A stretch of DNA of 64,000 bases. It comes from Halomonas sp. QHL1. Lineage in GTDB: Bacteria; Pseudomonadota; Gammaproteobacteria; Pseudomonadales; Halomonadaceae. The stretch is from positions 3,034,419 to 3,098,418 of the forward strand of contig NZ_MINL01000001.1 of the NCBI RefSeq assembly GCF_001882345.1, in the 5' to 3' direction. Shown here one piece after another: positions 36,133 through 46,145 of the stretch (positions are counted from its first letter, which is position 1; each line of letters starts with the position of its first letter). The notes under the pieces were generated by a model. That model made no database searches. It was not told the DNA's origin and saw only the letters and a list, made by a program, of their open reading frames with translations. A program made the translations under genes and the position numbers.

Positions 36133-37770
36133 ATGCGTTTTCATCGCTACGGCATGGCGCTAGGGACAGCGTTGTTCGCCACCATTCCCCCCGCCTTGGC
36201 TGATAACTTCACCCTGACGCTGTTTCACACCAATGACCTGCACGGGCGTACTGATCAGTACCCCTATTTGATCACCACGCTGAATGAGGCGCGGGAAACC
36301 TATGGCGAAGGACTCTTGCTAGAAGCAGGCGATATCTTCTCGGGCACGCTCTACTTCACGGAATTCCAAGGCCAGGATGCGTTGGAGTTTATGAATTTAA
36401 TGGGGTACGACGCCTTTGTGCCGGGCAACCATGAGTTCGATTTAGGTGACCCGCAGCAAGGCCACCAGGCGCTAGCGGCGTTTTTCGCAGGCGCCGAGTT
36501 CCCTATCTTAGGCGCCAATCTGGACTTTTCAGCAGGTCCAGAGTTTGCTGACATGCTGGGTGATTCAGTCAGCGCTGACCCGCAGGCGGGGAGGCTTTAT
36601 GACGGCATTATCGTTGAGCATAACGGCGAGCCAATCGGCATCTTTGGGTTAACCACCCAGGACAGCGAGACGATCTCCAGCCCTGGCCACATCACTATTA
36701 GCGATTATCGCCAAGCGGCCCAGGCGATGGTGGCAAGCTTTGAAGAGCAGGGCGTTAACAAGATTATTGCCCTGACTCACCTTGGCTACGACAGCGACCC
36801 CAGCGTAGGCAATGACCTGCTGCTGGCAGAGCATGTAGAAGGCATCGATATTATTATTGGCGGCCACAGCCATAGCCAAATTTCGCCCCCCAGGCTGCTT
36901 AGTGAGAGCCGGGCAGGTGAGGAACTTCCATCGCCGACGGTGATTGGTCAGGCAGGTGAGTATGGCCAGCACCTTGGCGTGATGCAGGTCACCTTCGATG
37001 AGGACGGCGTGGTGGTGGAGGCCAGCGGTGAACTGCTCTCTGCCGACGATCGCGAAGCGGATGCTGATGCCGCCAAGCGGCTTGAACCCTACACCGCTGA
37101 GATCGAAACACTGCGGGATACCCAGGTCGGTGCCAAGGTGATCTCCGCGCTGCCTAACCCGCGCCACGGAAGCGGCGATGAAAAGAGCGTGCGTGCCAAT
37201 GAAACCGCACTGGGTAATTTAATCGCCGATGCCCAGCTGCATGCCGCGCAGGAAGTGGCTCCCGATACGCTAATGGCGATCCAAAATAGCGGCGGTATCC
37301 GTGAAGCGATTGAGAAAGGCGATGTGACTGTGGGGGATCTGATCGCCGTGCAGCCGTTTGGTAATCGCCTGACGCTGCTTGACCTCACCGGCGAAGAGCT
37401 GCTGGAAACTTTTGAGATCGCCCTTGCCAATGCTCCCGGCGAGGACGGCGGTTTTCTGCAGGTGTCAGCAGGCGTTGAGTTGGTGTACGACAGCAGCGAG
37501 CCGATAGGCGAGCGGGTGGTTAGCCTAAGCGTTGCCCAGGAAGGCGCGATGCAGGCGATTGACCCAGAACGTACTTACACCATCGCCACCAATAACTTTA
37601 CTGCCGCTGGCGGCGACGGTCATACGGTACTCGGCGCTGCCTACGAAGATGGCCGCAATACCATCGTCGGCAGTACGGACTGGGAAATGCTGCGCGACTA
37701 TATGGTGGAACGAGAAGAGGTGTTCTATCAGGTTGAAGGGCGGATGACTGATGTGGCCCAGCAGGATTGA
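36133..37770 (+). CDS. Periplasmic bifunctional metallophosphatase/5'-nucleotidase (UshA type)
   Basis: A 545-residue secreted enzyme with a signal peptide (cleavage near ALADN). The N-terminal metallophosphatase domain has LFHTNDLHGR, LEAGDIFSGTLYF, VPGNHEFDLG, ALTHLGYDSD and IIIGGHSHSQ, the dinuclear metal ligands. The C-terminal nucleotidase domain includes NSGGIREAIEKGDVTVGDL and YTIATNNFTAAGGDGH, the nucleotide-stacking loop. It cleaves extracellular nucleotides to supply nucleosides and phosphate. Monocistronic. Confidence 0.93.
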   Translation: MRFHRYGMALGTALFATIPPALADNFTLTLFHTNDLHGRTDQYPYLITTLNEARETYGEGLLLEAGDIFSGTLYFTEFQGQDALEFMNLMGYDAFVPGNHEFDLGDPQQGHQALAAFFAGAEFPILGANLDFSAGPEFADMLGDSVSADPQAGRLYDGIIVEHNGEPIGIFGLTTQDSETISSPGHITISDYRQAAQAMVASFEEQGVNKIIALTHLGYDSDPSVGNDLLLAEHVEGIDIIIGGHSHSQISPPRLLSESRAGEELPSPTVIGQAGEYGQHLGVMQVTFDEDGVVVEASGELLSADDREADADAAKRLEPYTAEIETLRDTQVGAKVISALPNPRHGSGDEKSVRANETALGNLIADAQLHAAQEVAPDTLMAIQNSGGIREAIEKGDVTVGDLIAVQPFGNRLTLLDLTGEELLETFEIALANAPGEDGGFLQVSAGVELVYDSSEPIGERVVSLSVAQEGAMQAIDPERTYTIATNNFTAAGGDGHTVLGAAYEDGRNTIVGSTDWEMLRDYMVEREEVFYQVEGRMTDVAQQD

Positions 37771-37820
37771 GAGAGCGTACTGGGCCACAGGTAACGTCTG
37801 TTTAGCGTTTTGATGTGCAG

Positions 37821-38189
37821 CTACTCATCAATGATGCTTTTAAAGCCGCCAAAGATGAGCCGCTTGCCATCAAACGGCATCGGATTAACGTCCATCTGCA
37901 AGCGCGGGTCTTGCATGACTTTGGGCATTGCCTCATCACGCACGGCGCGGGATGGCCACTCAATCCAGGAAAAGATGACACTTTCGTCGTTCTTGCGCTT
38001 CACCGCCATGGGGAAGGAGGTCACTTCCCCTTCGGGTACATCGTCACCCCAGCACTCCACGACCCGCAGTGCGCCGTGCTCCTTGAAAACAATGGCCGCG
38101 GCACGGGCATGATCAATAAACTCAGATTTATTAGCGGTTGGCACGGCAGCGACGAAACCATCCACATAAGGGTGGGCAAGCTTGCTCAT
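37821..38189 (-). CDS. DUF1428 family protein
   Basis: A 122-residue dimeric alpha-beta-barrel type protein beginning MSKLAHPYVDGFVAAVPTAN, with VECWGDDVPEGEVTSFPMAV and VIFSWIEWPSRAVRDEA, all DUF1428 features. Activity unknown. It is the last gene of the VOC-YciI-DUF1428 operon controlled by the ECF sigma factor upstream. Confidence 0.9.
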   Translation of the reverse strand: MSKLAHPYVDGFVAAVPTANKSEFIDHARAAAIVFKEHGALRVVECWGDDVPEGEVTSFPMAVKRKNDESVIFSWIEWPSRAVRDEAMPKVMQDPRLQMDVNPMPFDGKRLIFGGFKSIIDE

Positions 38190-38210
38190 GGCTGTTCTCC
38201 TATTACTGTT

Positions 38211-38573
38211 TTATTCTGCTTTAGGGGGGAGTTCTCGAACGGGGCGTACTTCAATACTGCCCAGCCGGGCTGGTGGGATGCGGCTAGCCAGCTGCAGCGC
38301 CTCATTCAAGTCGTGGGCTTCGAGCAGATAGAAACCCGCCAGTTGTTCCTTGGTTTCCGCAAAGGGGCCATCGGAGATTAACGTCTCGCCATCACGCACG
38401 CGCACGGTGGTGGCGGTCTCAGTCGGTTGTAACGGCTGGCCAGCCAGGTAGTGGCCGCTGGCGCTCAGGCGCTCAACCCCAGCAATGCACTCCTGGTTGA
38501 GGTCTTGCCACGCCTGTTCGCTCATGGCGTTGATAATCTGCTCTTGGTAATACACCAGCGCAACGTACTTCAT
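38211..38573 (-). CDS. YciI/DGPF-domain protein
   Basis: A 120-residue YCII-related protein beginning MKYVALVYYQEQIINAM. It contains the namesake motif: LISDGPFAETKEQLAGFYLLEA. DGPF genes are the standard partners of ECF42 sigma factors. Its ATG overlaps the stop of the VOC gene as ATGA. Enzymatic role unknown. Confidence 0.92.
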   Translation of the reverse strand: MKYVALVYYQEQIINAMSEQAWQDLNQECIAGVERLSASGHYLAGQPLQPTETATTVRVRDGETLISDGPFAETKEQLAGFYLLEAHDLNEALQLASRIPPARLGSIEVRPVRELPPKAE

Positions 38574-39043
38574 GCGGGGTCTCCTTCAGTGGCCATGGGG
38601 CAGTTGTCTGACGCAACGTTTACCATCCAGTGAATGCCGAAGCGATCGGTAGCCATGCCGAATCCTGGTGACCAAAAGGTAGCCTCAAACGGCATGGTGA
38701 TCTTTCCACCCTCCGATAGCTGGGCAAAGGTTCGTGCGGCCTGTTCGATATCCTGATACTCCAACTGAACTTCTACACCTTGCGGCGGTGTATAGGTGTC
38801 AGCCGCCATATCGGCACCCATTAAGCGGCGGCCCCGTAGGTTCAGCGAGGCATGGATGATGCGGTCATGGAGTTCCGATGGTGAGTGTTCAGCAGCTGGC
38901 GTTTCAGCATAGGTCAACAGGCACTCCAACTGGCCGCCGGTAACGTCGGCATAGAACTGCATGGCTTCCCGACAGGTGCCTGGAAAAGCGACATGCACAT
39001 TCATGGCATCCGGTATGCGGGTATCTTCGTGGGGGCTAGTCAT
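38570..39043 (-). CDS. VOC-fold protein (PhnB-like)
   Basis: A 157-residue glyoxalase-fold protein: NVHVAFPGTCREAMQFYADV at the start, a central LIHASL-like strand (IIHASLNLRGRRLMGADM) and the end FWSPGFGMATDRFGIHWMVN, a PhnB/3-demethylubiquinone-like pattern. AGGAG precedes ATG 39043. First gene behind the ECF42 promoter. Substrate unknown. Confidence 0.9.
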   Translation of the reverse strand: MTSPHEDTRIPDAMNVHVAFPGTCREAMQFYADVTGGQLECLLTYAETPAAEHSPSELHDRIIHASLNLRGRRLMGADMAADTYTPPQGVEVQLEYQDIEQAARTFAQLSEGGKITMPFEATFWSPGFGMATDRFGIHWMVNVASDNCPMATEGDPA

Positions 39044-39082
39044 TGAGAGTCTCCTGGGTGGTCAGGGTAGTTACTCTCTTTA

Positions 39083-39109
39083 GTCGTTTGTCATCGTCTT
39101 GAATCGACA
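39083..39109 (-). promoter_or_regulatory. ECF42-type promoter of the VOC-DGPF-DUF1428 operon
   Basis: On the minus strand TGTCGA (39109-39104) and CGAC (39086-39083) are separated by 17 bp. This is the motif I recall for ECF42-controlled promoters (TGTCGA at -35, CGAC/CGTC at -10). It lies in the 81 bp between the sigma gene stop and the VOC gene start, giving a leader of about 35 nt. Confidence 0.82.
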
Positions 39110-39124
39110 CAGCCTTACATTTTT

Positions 39125-40369
39125 TTATGAAGAGTGTTCTAGCTCAGCCAGTCGCCTGTGCAAAAAGCGCTTTTCCGGATCCAGGGTGGCCAATTGCAGC
39201 GCCTGTTGATAGGCACTGCGCGCTGCCTCGTGTTGACCTTGGCGGCGCAGTAAATCCGCTTTAGCGGCATGAAATAGATGATAGCGACTGATTTGCGGGT
39301 GATGAGCGATGTCGTCGAGTAACTTCAAGCCAGTATCAGGCGCACCATTCATGGCAATGGCGACCGCCCGATTCAGAGCCAGGATTGGCGATGGAAAGCG
39401 TCGGCAAAGGGCATCGTAGAGCCTAACGATACGCCCCCAATCGGTCTGCTCTGCGCGGCTAGCCTGGGCGTGTACGGCGGCAATCGAAGCTTGAAGGGTG
39501 TAGTACCCGGTGGGGGTGAGCGCCAGCGCCTGTTCCAGCCATGCTATGCCGACCTGGATATCCTCTTGGCGCCATAGGCGCCTGTCCTGAGCATCCAGGG
39601 TCACCAGTTCCCCATCGCTATCCTGGCGTGCTTCCCGGCGGGCATCATTAAGCAACATCAACGCCATCAGCCCAAACACTTCACCCTGGGGCAGTAGCCG
39701 TGCCAGCTCCTTCCCTAGTCGCATGGCTTCTTGGGTTAGGCTGATATCGACCACGCTGGCTCCCGTGCTACGTGAGTAGCCTTCATTGAAAACCAGGTAG
39801 ATCAACTTGAGCACGTCGGGTAGGCGCTCGGGTAGTTCTGCCTGGGTAGGGACAACATAAGGGATATGTGCATCGCGAATCTTGCGTTTGGCTCGCACGA
39901 TACGCTGTGCCAGCGTCGTAGGCTTCATCAGCAGCGCGCTGGCTACCTGTTCGGTGGTCAAACCGCACATCTCGCGAAGGGTAAGGGCGATCCGTGCTTC
40001 CATGCTCAAACTTGGGTGGCAGCAGGTGAACAGTAGCCGCAAGGCGTCGTCTTCAATGGTGGTGGGCTCAAGATCCAGCGCCTCTTCTGCAGGTAACAGC
40101 TCTGTAGGTAATAGCAAGTGAGCCCGACGGCGAGCAGTACTGCGTTGGCGGATTTGGTCTATTCCGCAGTGGTAGCCGGTGCGAATTAGCCATGCCGTGG
40201 GGTTGTCAGGTTTGCCGTTAACCGGCCACTGTTGAACAGCCGCCACAAAGGCATCCTGCATGGCTTCTTCGGCCAGCTCAAAATCCCCCAGCAGGCGTAT
40301 CAGCGTCGCCTGCACGCGCCGGGAGTGCTCACGATACAGATCATCGACGTATGCAGGTTCAGTACTCAT
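39125..40369 (-). CDS. ECF42-type RNA polymerase sigma factor with C-terminal TPR-like extension
   Basis: A 414-residue protein. Sigma2 (VDDLYREHSRRVQATLIRLL, AEEAMQDAFVAAVQQW) and sigma4 (LTLREMCGLTTEQVASALLM, TTLAQRIVRAKRKI) occupy about residues 5-175. The long C-terminal part has helical TPR-like repeats (ALNRAVAIAMNGAPDTGL, YHLFHAAKADLLRRQGQHEA). This is the ECF42 layout, which lacks a classical anti-sigma factor. The true start is ATG 40369, not the TTG before it; no good SD is seen. Located immediately upstream of its DGPF operon. Confidence 0.93.
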   Translation of the reverse strand: MSTEPAYVDDLYREHSRRVQATLIRLLGDFELAEEAMQDAFVAAVQQWPVNGKPDNPTAWLIRTGYHCGIDQIRQRSTARRRAHLLLPTELLPAEEALDLEPTTIEDDALRLLFTCCHPSLSMEARIALTLREMCGLTTEQVASALLMKPTTLAQRIVRAKRKIRDAHIPYVVPTQAELPERLPDVLKLIYLVFNEGYSRSTGASVVDISLTQEAMRLGKELARLLPQGEVFGLMALMLLNDARREARQDSDGELVTLDAQDRRLWRQEDIQVGIAWLEQALALTPTGYYTLQASIAAVHAQASRAEQTDWGRIVRLYDALCRRFPSPILALNRAVAIAMNGAPDTGLKLLDDIAHHPQISRYHLFHAAKADLLRRQGQHEAARSAYQQALQLATLDPEKRFLHRRLAELEHSS

Positions 40370-40458
40370 CAAGGGAAGTCCGTAAGCTTTATCTCAAACG
40401 TAGCGCATGGTTTCTCCGTTGACTTGTTTTTTATTGTCTTGCTTTAGGGGGTGGACAT

Positions 40459-41514
40459 TCAATCTCCTGTACGTTTTCCCGTGGCGCTATTGAAAGGATG
40501 CAAGGCGTCGCGGGTCACAAAAAATCGCAGGGTTTCGCCTTCGGCGACTGGCGGTTGACCCGATACGCGGATCACCGTGGGTTGGTCGCTATTGGCGAGG
40601 GTCACGTACAGGTGGCTTTCGGCACCGGCGGCTTCAAACAGCGCCAGCGTTGAGTCGACAATTAAGTGAGGCGCGGCAGGCGGCGCTAGATGCATATCAT
40701 CCGGGCGAATGCCGACGGTATCGGTGCCTTCGGGCAGGCTATCCAGCAGCCCGTTGGCACCCTGGGCTTCCAGGTAATCCACCGGCAGCATGTTCATGGC
40801 GGGGGAGCCGATAAACCCGGCGACAAACATGCTGGCGGGTTGGGCATAGATCTCCATGGGCGTACCCACTTGCTCAATCTGTCCGGCGTTAAGCACGACT
40901 AAGCGATCACCCAAGGTCATGGCTTCTAGCTGGTCGTGGGTTACGTAAAGGCTGGTGGTTTTCAGGCGCCGCTGCAGCTGTTTGATCTCCACCCGCATCT
41001 GCACCCGCAGCTTGGCATCTAGGTTGGAGAGCGGCTCGTCGAATAAAAACGCTGCCGGTTCGCGCACCAGAGCGCGGCCCATCGCTACCCGCTGGCGCTG
41101 ACCGCCAGAGAGCTTGCGAGGTTTGCGCTCTAGAAAGTCTTCAATCTCGAGCATTTTGGCGGCAATGCGCACGCGCTTTTCAATCTCGTCTTTTTTAAAC
41201 CCGCGGTTCTTGAGGCCGTAAGCAAGGTTGTTGTACACCGTCATATGCGGGTAGAGCGCATAGTTCTGAAACACCATGGCGATATCACGCTCGGCGGGTT
41301 CTAGCTTATTGACCACCCGTTCACCGATTTTTAGCGTGCCTTCGGTAATGGTTTCCAACCCCGCCACCATGCGCAGCAGGGTAGATTTTCCGCAGCCGGA
41401 AGGCCCGACCAGCACCACAAATTCGCCATCTTCAATCTGTAAGTCGATACCTTTGACGGCGTGAACATCGCCGCTATAGGTTTTCTTTAGCCCTTCCAAG
41501 GTAATGCTGGCCAT
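40459..41514 (-). CDS. ugpC: sn-Glycerol-3-phosphate ABC transporter ATPase UgpC
   Basis: A 351-residue ATPase of the MalK/UgpC class: Walker [10 protein letters not shown], signature [15 protein letters not shown], Walker [16 protein letters not shown]-loop [11 protein letters not shown]-terminal TOBE-type regulatory domain follows ([12 protein letters not shown]). It powers uptake with UgpA/UgpE. Its ATG lies 1 bp after the ugpE stop, preceded by GGAG. Confidence 0.94.
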   Translation of the reverse strand: MASITLEGLKKTYSGDVHAVKGIDLQIEDGEFVVLVGPSGCGKSTLLRMVAGLETITEGTLKIGERVVNKLEPAERDIAMVFQNYALYPHMTVYNNLAYGLKNRGFKKDEIEKRVRIAAKMLEIEDFLERKPRKLSGGQRQRVAMGRALVREPAAFLFDEPLSNLDAKLRVQMRVEIKQLQRRLKTTSLYVTHDQLEAMTLGDRLVVLNAGQIEQVGTPMEIYAQPASMFVAGFIGSPAMNMLPVDYLEAQGANGLLDSLPEGTDTVGIRPDDMHLAPPAAPHLIVDSTLALFEAAGAESHLYVTLANSDQPTVIRVSGQPPVAEGETLRFFVTRDALHPFNSATGKRTGD

Positions 41515-41515
41515 C

Positions 41516-42361
41516 TTATTTCTCCGTCTCGGTCAGGCCTTTCACAAACAGGCGTTGCATAAACAGAATCACTAATACCGGCGGCAGCGCGGCCATCACC
41601 ACCGCAGCCATCACCAGGTGCCACTGGGGGTTCTCTTCCGAGGTCATGCGCTGAATGCCCATCACGATGGTGGTGTAGTCGGGGTCGGTAGTGATCAGCA
41701 GCGGCCAGAGGTACTGGTTCCAGCCGTAGATAAACATGATCACAAACAGCGCGGCGATATTGGTCACCGAAAGCGGTATTAAAATGTCTTTAAAGAACTT
41801 CATCGGCCCGGCGCCGTCGACCCGCGCGGCTTCGAGCATCTCTTCGGGAATGGTCATAAAGAACTGGCGGAACAGGAAGGTCGCGGTGGCTGAGGCAATC
41901 AACGGGATCGACAGCCCGGCAAAGCTATTCAGCATATTGAGGTCCGCCACCACCTGGAAGGTGGGGATAATGCGCACCTCAACCGGCAGCATTAGGGTGA
42001 CGAAGATCAGCCAGAAAAAGAACATCCGAAAGCGGAAACGGAAGTAGACGATGGCGAAAGCTGACAGCAGCGAAATCGACAGCTTACCCACCGTGATCGC
42101 CATGGCCATGATAAAACTGTTCCACAGCATCTGGGCGGCGGGCGGTGAGTTAGCCGACGATACGCCCGATTGCCACATCAACTTATAGTTTTCGATCCCA
42201 TGACTGCCGGGCAGCAGCGGTATCGTGCCGCGTAGCAAGTCCCCCGGCGCCTGGGTCGACGCCACCAGTGCGATATAGACCGGGAAAATCACCAGTGCCA
42301 CGCCAATGATCAACACGGTGTGGGCGAAAAAATTGGCCCATGGGCGGTTTTCAACCATCAC
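41516..42361 (-). CDS. ugpE: sn-Glycerol-3-phosphate ABC transporter permease UgpE
   Basis: A 281-residue permease with six membrane helices. The EAA loop is [21 protein letters not shown], which docks on UgpC. The N-terminal part has [20 protein letters not shown] and the conserved [18 protein letters not shown]. Forms the channel with UgpA. Operon gene three. Confidence 0.94.
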   Translation of the reverse strand: MMVENRPWANFFAHTVLIIGVALVIFPVYIALVASTQAPGDLLRGTIPLLPGSHGIENYKLMWQSGVSSANSPPAAQMLWNSFIMAMAITVGKLSISLLSAFAIVYFRFRFRMFFFWLIFVTLMLPVEVRIIPTFQVVADLNMLNSFAGLSIPLIASATATFLFRQFFMTIPEEMLEAARVDGAGPMKFFKDILIPLSVTNIAALFVIMFIYGWNQYLWPLLITTDPDYTTIVMGIQRMTSEENPQWHLVMAAVVMAALPPVLVILFMQRLFVKGLTETEK

Positions 42362-42396
42362 AACACTCCAACAAGGCCGGATTAACCGAACGTCTG

Positions 42397-43281
42397 TTAA
42401 TAGTTAACGCGCCGCTCGATAAAGCGGAATTGAATCACCGTTAGCACTACCACAATCACCATCAGGATCACCGACTGAGCCGCCGAGGAACCCAGGTTGA
42501 GGCCCACAAAACCATCGGCGTAGACCTTGTACACCAAGATATTGGTCGACTGCGCCGGGCCGCCTTGGGTGGTGGTGTGAATAATGCCGAAGGTGTCGAA
42601 CATGGCGTACACCACGTTAACCACCATCAGGAAAAAGGTGGTGGGCGTGAGCAGCGGAAAAATGATCGTCCAGAAGCGTTTTATGGGGCTGGCGCCATCA
42701 ATAGAAGCAGCCTCAATCAGCGATTGTGGAATGGACTGTAAGCCCGCCAGGAAGAACAAAAAGTTGTAGGAGATCTGCTTCCAGGCAGCGGCTAAAATCA
42801 CCAGCAGCATGGCGTCACTGCCCGAGTTGCGGTGGTTCCACTGGTAGCCGACCATTTCCAGCATATAGGGCACAATGCCGATGGAGGGGTTGAAGATAAA
42901 CCACCACAAAACGCCCGCCAGAGCGGGGGCAATGGCGTAGGGCCATACCAGCAGCGTTGTGTAGGTGCTACGCGAACGGATCATCCGATTGACGGTGCTG
43001 GCGAGCAGGAGCGCTACCGACATCGATACCAGCGTGGTGCCCACGGCGAATACGGCCGTGACCGACAGCGAATTGAGATAGCTACCGTCACGAAATAAAC
43101 GGGCAAAGTTCTCAAGGCCGACAAAAGTGGAGCGCAACCCAAAGGCGTCTTCGCGTAGTAACGACTGATACAGCGCTTGGCCTGCTGGCCAGATAAAAAA
43201 GATTAGGGTGATGATCACTTGGGGCGCCAGTAGCGCAAACGGCAGCCAGCGCCCCGGAAACGTCATGCGTTTAGTTTGCAT
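42397..43281 (-). CDS. ugpA: sn-Glycerol-3-phosphate ABC transporter permease UgpA
   Basis: A 294-residue permease, six helices, starting [20 protein letters not shown]. The EAA loop is [39 protein letters not shown] is typical of UgpA. The start at 43281 is chosen over a longer frame; the SD is weak, and a stable hairpin lies just upstream in the gap after ugpB. Confidence 0.93.
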   Translation of the reverse strand: MQTKRMTFPGRWLPFALLAPQVIITLIFFIWPAGQALYQSLLREDAFGLRSTFVGLENFARLFRDGSYLNSLSVTAVFAVGTTLVSMSVALLLASTVNRMIRSRSTYTTLLVWPYAIAPALAGVLWWFIFNPSIGIVPYMLEMVGYQWNHRNSGSDAMLLVILAAAWKQISYNFLFFLAGLQSIPQSLIEAASIDGASPIKRFWTIIFPLLTPTTFFLMVVNVVYAMFDTFGIIHTTTQGGPAQSTNILVYKVYADGFVGLNLGSSAAQSVILMVIVVVLTVIQFRFIERRVNY

Positions 43282-43328
43282 GGGCAGCTCTAAAATTATT
43301 AGCAAATACAAGCATCAACAAACGAAAG

Positions 43329-43356
43329 CGCCGCCTGCTTTATAGGGCAGGCGGCG
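43329..43356. repeat. Intercistronic GC-rich hairpin between ugpB and ugpA
   Basis: A perfect 10-bp stem CGCCGCCTGC / GCAGGCGGCG around an 8-nt loop begins 14 bp after the ugpB stop. Without a clean U tract, it resembles the REP-like stem-loop between malE and malF, which protects the binding-protein mRNA and raises its yield over the permeases. Confidence 0.75.
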
Positions 43357-43370
43357 AAGTGAGTGCTTAT

Positions 43371-44696
43371 TTACTGGTTGGCGGATTCAAAGTCGCGCAG
43401 CAGATCATTGCCGCGTTCCACTGCGTCGTCCGCCGCTTCCTGGCCCGATTTGCCACCGGTCATCACGGCTTCCATCTCTTCAGAGATAATGTCGCGAATC
43501 TGCACGAAGTTACCAAAACGGAGGCCTTTCGAATTTTCGGTCGGCTCGTTGAGGGTCATCTGTTTCAACGAAATATCCGCACCGGGGTTCTCGTCGTAGT
43601 AGCCCTGCTCTTCGCTCAAGTCCCAAGCGGCTTGGGTGATGGGCAGGTAGCCGGTCTGCTGGTGCCAATCAGCCTGTACTTCGGGTTGGGAGAGGTACTC
43701 AAAGAATGCTGCAATGGCTGCGTACTCGTCATCGCTATGCCCCTGCAGTGCCCATAGGGTGGCGCCACCGATAATCGAGTTTTGCGGTGCGCCGTCTACA
43801 TCGGCGTAGTAGGGCTGCATGCCGAAGCCGACTTCAAACTCGGCGTTGGCCGCCACATCGGCGCGGGAGGCTGAGGAGCCAAAGAAGACGGCGCAGTCCT
43901 GAGAGTAGAACATCGGCTCAGAATCCGGCCCGGTGCCGGGGCCCGCCCAGCGGTAAATGCCCTCTTCCTGCCAGTCGTGAAGGTTGTCCCAGTGGCGGGC
44001 AACCAGCTCATTATTGAAGTTCAGCTCGGTGTCCATACCGCCAAAGCCGTTTTCTAGCGTGCCGAGCGGCGAGTTATGCATGGCGGAGAAGTTTTCCAGC
44101 ATCACCCAACTCGGCCAGGAAGAGGTGAAACCACAGCTGGCCGCCCCGGATTCGACGATTTGACGAGACGCTTCGGCCAGATCTTCCCATGTTTCAGGGG
44201 GCTGCTCGGGGTCGAGGCCCGCCTCCTCAAACATGTCGCGGTTGTAATACATAATCGGCGTGGAGGAGTTAAACGGGAACGACAGCATGTTGCCGTTAGT
44301 GTCGGTGTAGTAACCGACGACGGCGGGCAGGAAGGCATCGTTATCGAAAGCGCGACCGTGCTCTTCCATCAGCTCATAGACCGGGTAGATGGCGCCTTCG
44401 GCGTTCATCATGGTACCGGTGCCGACTTCAAAGACTTGCAGGATATGCGGCTGCTCATTGGCACGGAAGGCGGCAATGGCACCGGTCATGGTCTCGGCAT
44501 AGGTGCCGCGATAGCTGGGCGTAACCCGGTAGTCGTCCTGAGATTGGTTAAAATCCTCAGTGATGCCTTCAAGGATTTCGCCGAGTTGGCCGCCCATGGC
44601 GTGCCACCAACTAACTTCCGTTGCAGCCTGGGCGGATAGGCTTAGGCTCGCAGTCGCCACACCAACGGCAAGCGTGTGCAGTGTAAAACGTGACAT
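43371..44696 (-). CDS. ugpB: sn-Glycerol-3-phosphate-binding protein UgpB
   Basis: A 441-residue periplasmic protein with a signal peptide ending at AQA. UgpB-specific segments: VSWWHAMGGQLGEIL, HILQVFEVGTGTMM, FPFNSSTPIMYYNRDMF, IIGGATLWAL, HQQTGYLPITQAAWDL and KGLRFGNFVQIRDI. It captures glycerol-3-phosphate and glycerophosphodiesters for import. First gene of the ugpBAEC operon. Confidence 0.95.
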   Translation of the reverse strand: MSRFTLHTLAVGVATASLSLSAQAATEVSWWHAMGGQLGEILEGITEDFNQSQDDYRVTPSYRGTYAETMTGAIAAFRANEQPHILQVFEVGTGTMMNAEGAIYPVYELMEEHGRAFDNDAFLPAVVGYYTDTNGNMLSFPFNSSTPIMYYNRDMFEEAGLDPEQPPETWEDLAEASRQIVESGAASCGFTSSWPSWVMLENFSAMHNSPLGTLENGFGGMDTELNFNNELVARHWDNLHDWQEEGIYRWAGPGTGPDSEPMFYSQDCAVFFGSSASRADVAANAEFEVGFGMQPYYADVDGAPQNSIIGGATLWALQGHSDDEYAAIAAFFEYLSQPEVQADWHQQTGYLPITQAAWDLSEEQGYYDENPGADISLKQMTLNEPTENSKGLRFGNFVQIRDIISEEMEAVMTGGKSGQEAADDAVERGNDLLRDFESANQ

Positions 44697-44902
44697 AACA
44701 GCTCCTTGTGGGCCTGAATTCGATCAGGCGTGCAATGCGTTTGTTAAGTTTTTTTGGATGCACTGAACAGTAGAAAGTGTAGGTGACGTTTTGATGAATG
44801 CGAGGTGAATACGCAATGACATTCAACGCTAAGGAAGCACTGTAGGTTTAACTTGATGGGAGTGTTAGGGTTAGTCGTAAGTCATTCTGGAAAGAGAACA
44901 TC

Positions 44903-46066
44903 ATGTCCCACGCCATTAAGTTGCTCGAAAAACTGGTCGCCTTCGACACTACCTCCAGCGAATCCAATTTGGCGCTGGTTGAGTACGTTGAACGCTATTT
45001 GGCTGAGTATGGCGTTAGCGCTGAACGCGTGATGAGCCCTTGCGGGACCAAAGCCAATCTGGTGGCAAGAATTGGCCCGGAGGCGCCGGGCGGCGTAATG
45101 CTTTCCGGGCATACCGATGTAGTGCCCGTGGCGGGCCAGCCGTGGTCGAGCGATCCGTTTAGCCTACGCGATGGCGGTGATGGGCGCCTTTATGGGCGTG
45201 GCACCTGCGATATGAAAGGGTTTATCGCCTGCGTACTGGCCATGGTGCCCAAGTGGGTTGAGGCGCCTTTGCAGCGGCCGATTTATCTGGGCTTCTCTTA
45301 CGATGAAGAGATCGGCTGCGTGGGGGCACCAAGCCTGATTAAGCGCTTTTACGAGCACTACTCCACCACCGCCCATGTGATTGTCGGCGAGCCGACCAGC
45401 ATGCAGCCAGTGGTGGCGCAAAAAGGGGCGACCAACTTGCGCACCACGGTGGTAGGCCGCGAAGCTCATAGCAGCCAGGTCAATCAGGGCACCTCTGCCA
45501 TTCATGTGGCGGCAAGATTGGTGACCTTTATTGAGGACACCATGGCGGCGTTGGTGGAAGAAGGGCGCGTCGATGAGGCCTTTAATGTGCCTCACACCAG
45601 CCTACACGTTGGCAAAATCAAAGGCGGTACGGCGATTAATATTATGGCCCGTGAGTGCCAGTTTGAGTGGGAAATTCGACACCTGCCAACGGACACCTTC
45701 GACGAAATATATGCCCGGTTTGAGGCGTTTTGCGCGCAGCTAAGCGCTGAACTGCAGGCCAAGGGCAAGCACGTTGAAATTACCACTGAGCCCCTTAACG
45801 TCACGGTGCCAGGTCTGGCCGACCGGGATAACGATCAGGTGCTTCGCTTAGCCAAAGACCATCTGCCTAGCGCTTGCTGCAATCACGCAGTGGCTTACGC
45901 CACGGAAGCGGGGCAGTTCCAAGGGCAGGGTTTACAAACCATTATTCTCGGCCCCGGCAGCATCGCTCAAGCGCATCAGCCCGATGAGTACATCGATATT
46001 GAGCAGCTTGAAGCGTGCGAGGATTTTCTAGCCAAAATGAGCAGTGCGCTCGAAAGGCCCGCTTAA
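44903..46066 (+). CDS. argE: Acetylornithine deacetylase
   Basis: A 387-residue M20 metallohydrolase that removes the acetyl group from N-acetylornithine in arginine synthesis. Metal-site segments: MLSGHTDVVPVAGQPW, GTCDMKGFIACVLAM, SYDEEIGCVGA, VGEPTSMQPV and the C-terminal GPGSIAQAHQPDEY. A GAAAGAGAA stretch precedes the ATG. Monocistronic, with a terminator at 46086. Other M20 acylases are possible but the fit to ArgE is good. Confidence 0.9.
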   Translation: MSHAIKLLEKLVAFDTTSSESNLALVEYVERYLAEYGVSAERVMSPCGTKANLVARIGPEAPGGVMLSGHTDVVPVAGQPWSSDPFSLRDGGDGRLYGRGTCDMKGFIACVLAMVPKWVEAPLQRPIYLGFSYDEEIGCVGAPSLIKRFYEHYSTTAHVIVGEPTSMQPVVAQKGATNLRTTVVGREAHSSQVNQGTSAIHVAARLVTFIEDTMAALVEEGRVDEAFNVPHTSLHVGKIKGGTAINIMARECQFEWEIRHLPTDTFDEIYARFEAFCAQLSAELQAKGKHVEITTEPLNVTVPGLADRDNDQVLRLAKDHLPSACCNHAVAYATEAGQFQGQGLQTIILGPGSIAQAHQPDEYIDIEQLEACEDFLAKMSSALERPA

Positions 46067-46085
46067 ACTGGTTAGGGCCATCCAA

Positions 46086-46121
46086 GAAAAATCCCACCCT
46101 TTAAAAGGAGTGGGATTTTTT
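46086..46121 (+). terminator. Terminator of argE
   Basis: AAAATCCCAC pairs with GTGGGATTTT (with CCTTT/AAAGG continuing the stem) and is followed by TTTTTT. It lies 20 bp after the argE stop and may also serve the convergent gene at 46146-46457. Confidence 0.9.
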
Positions 46122-46145
46122 TATACCGTGCCAATTTAAATCAAT

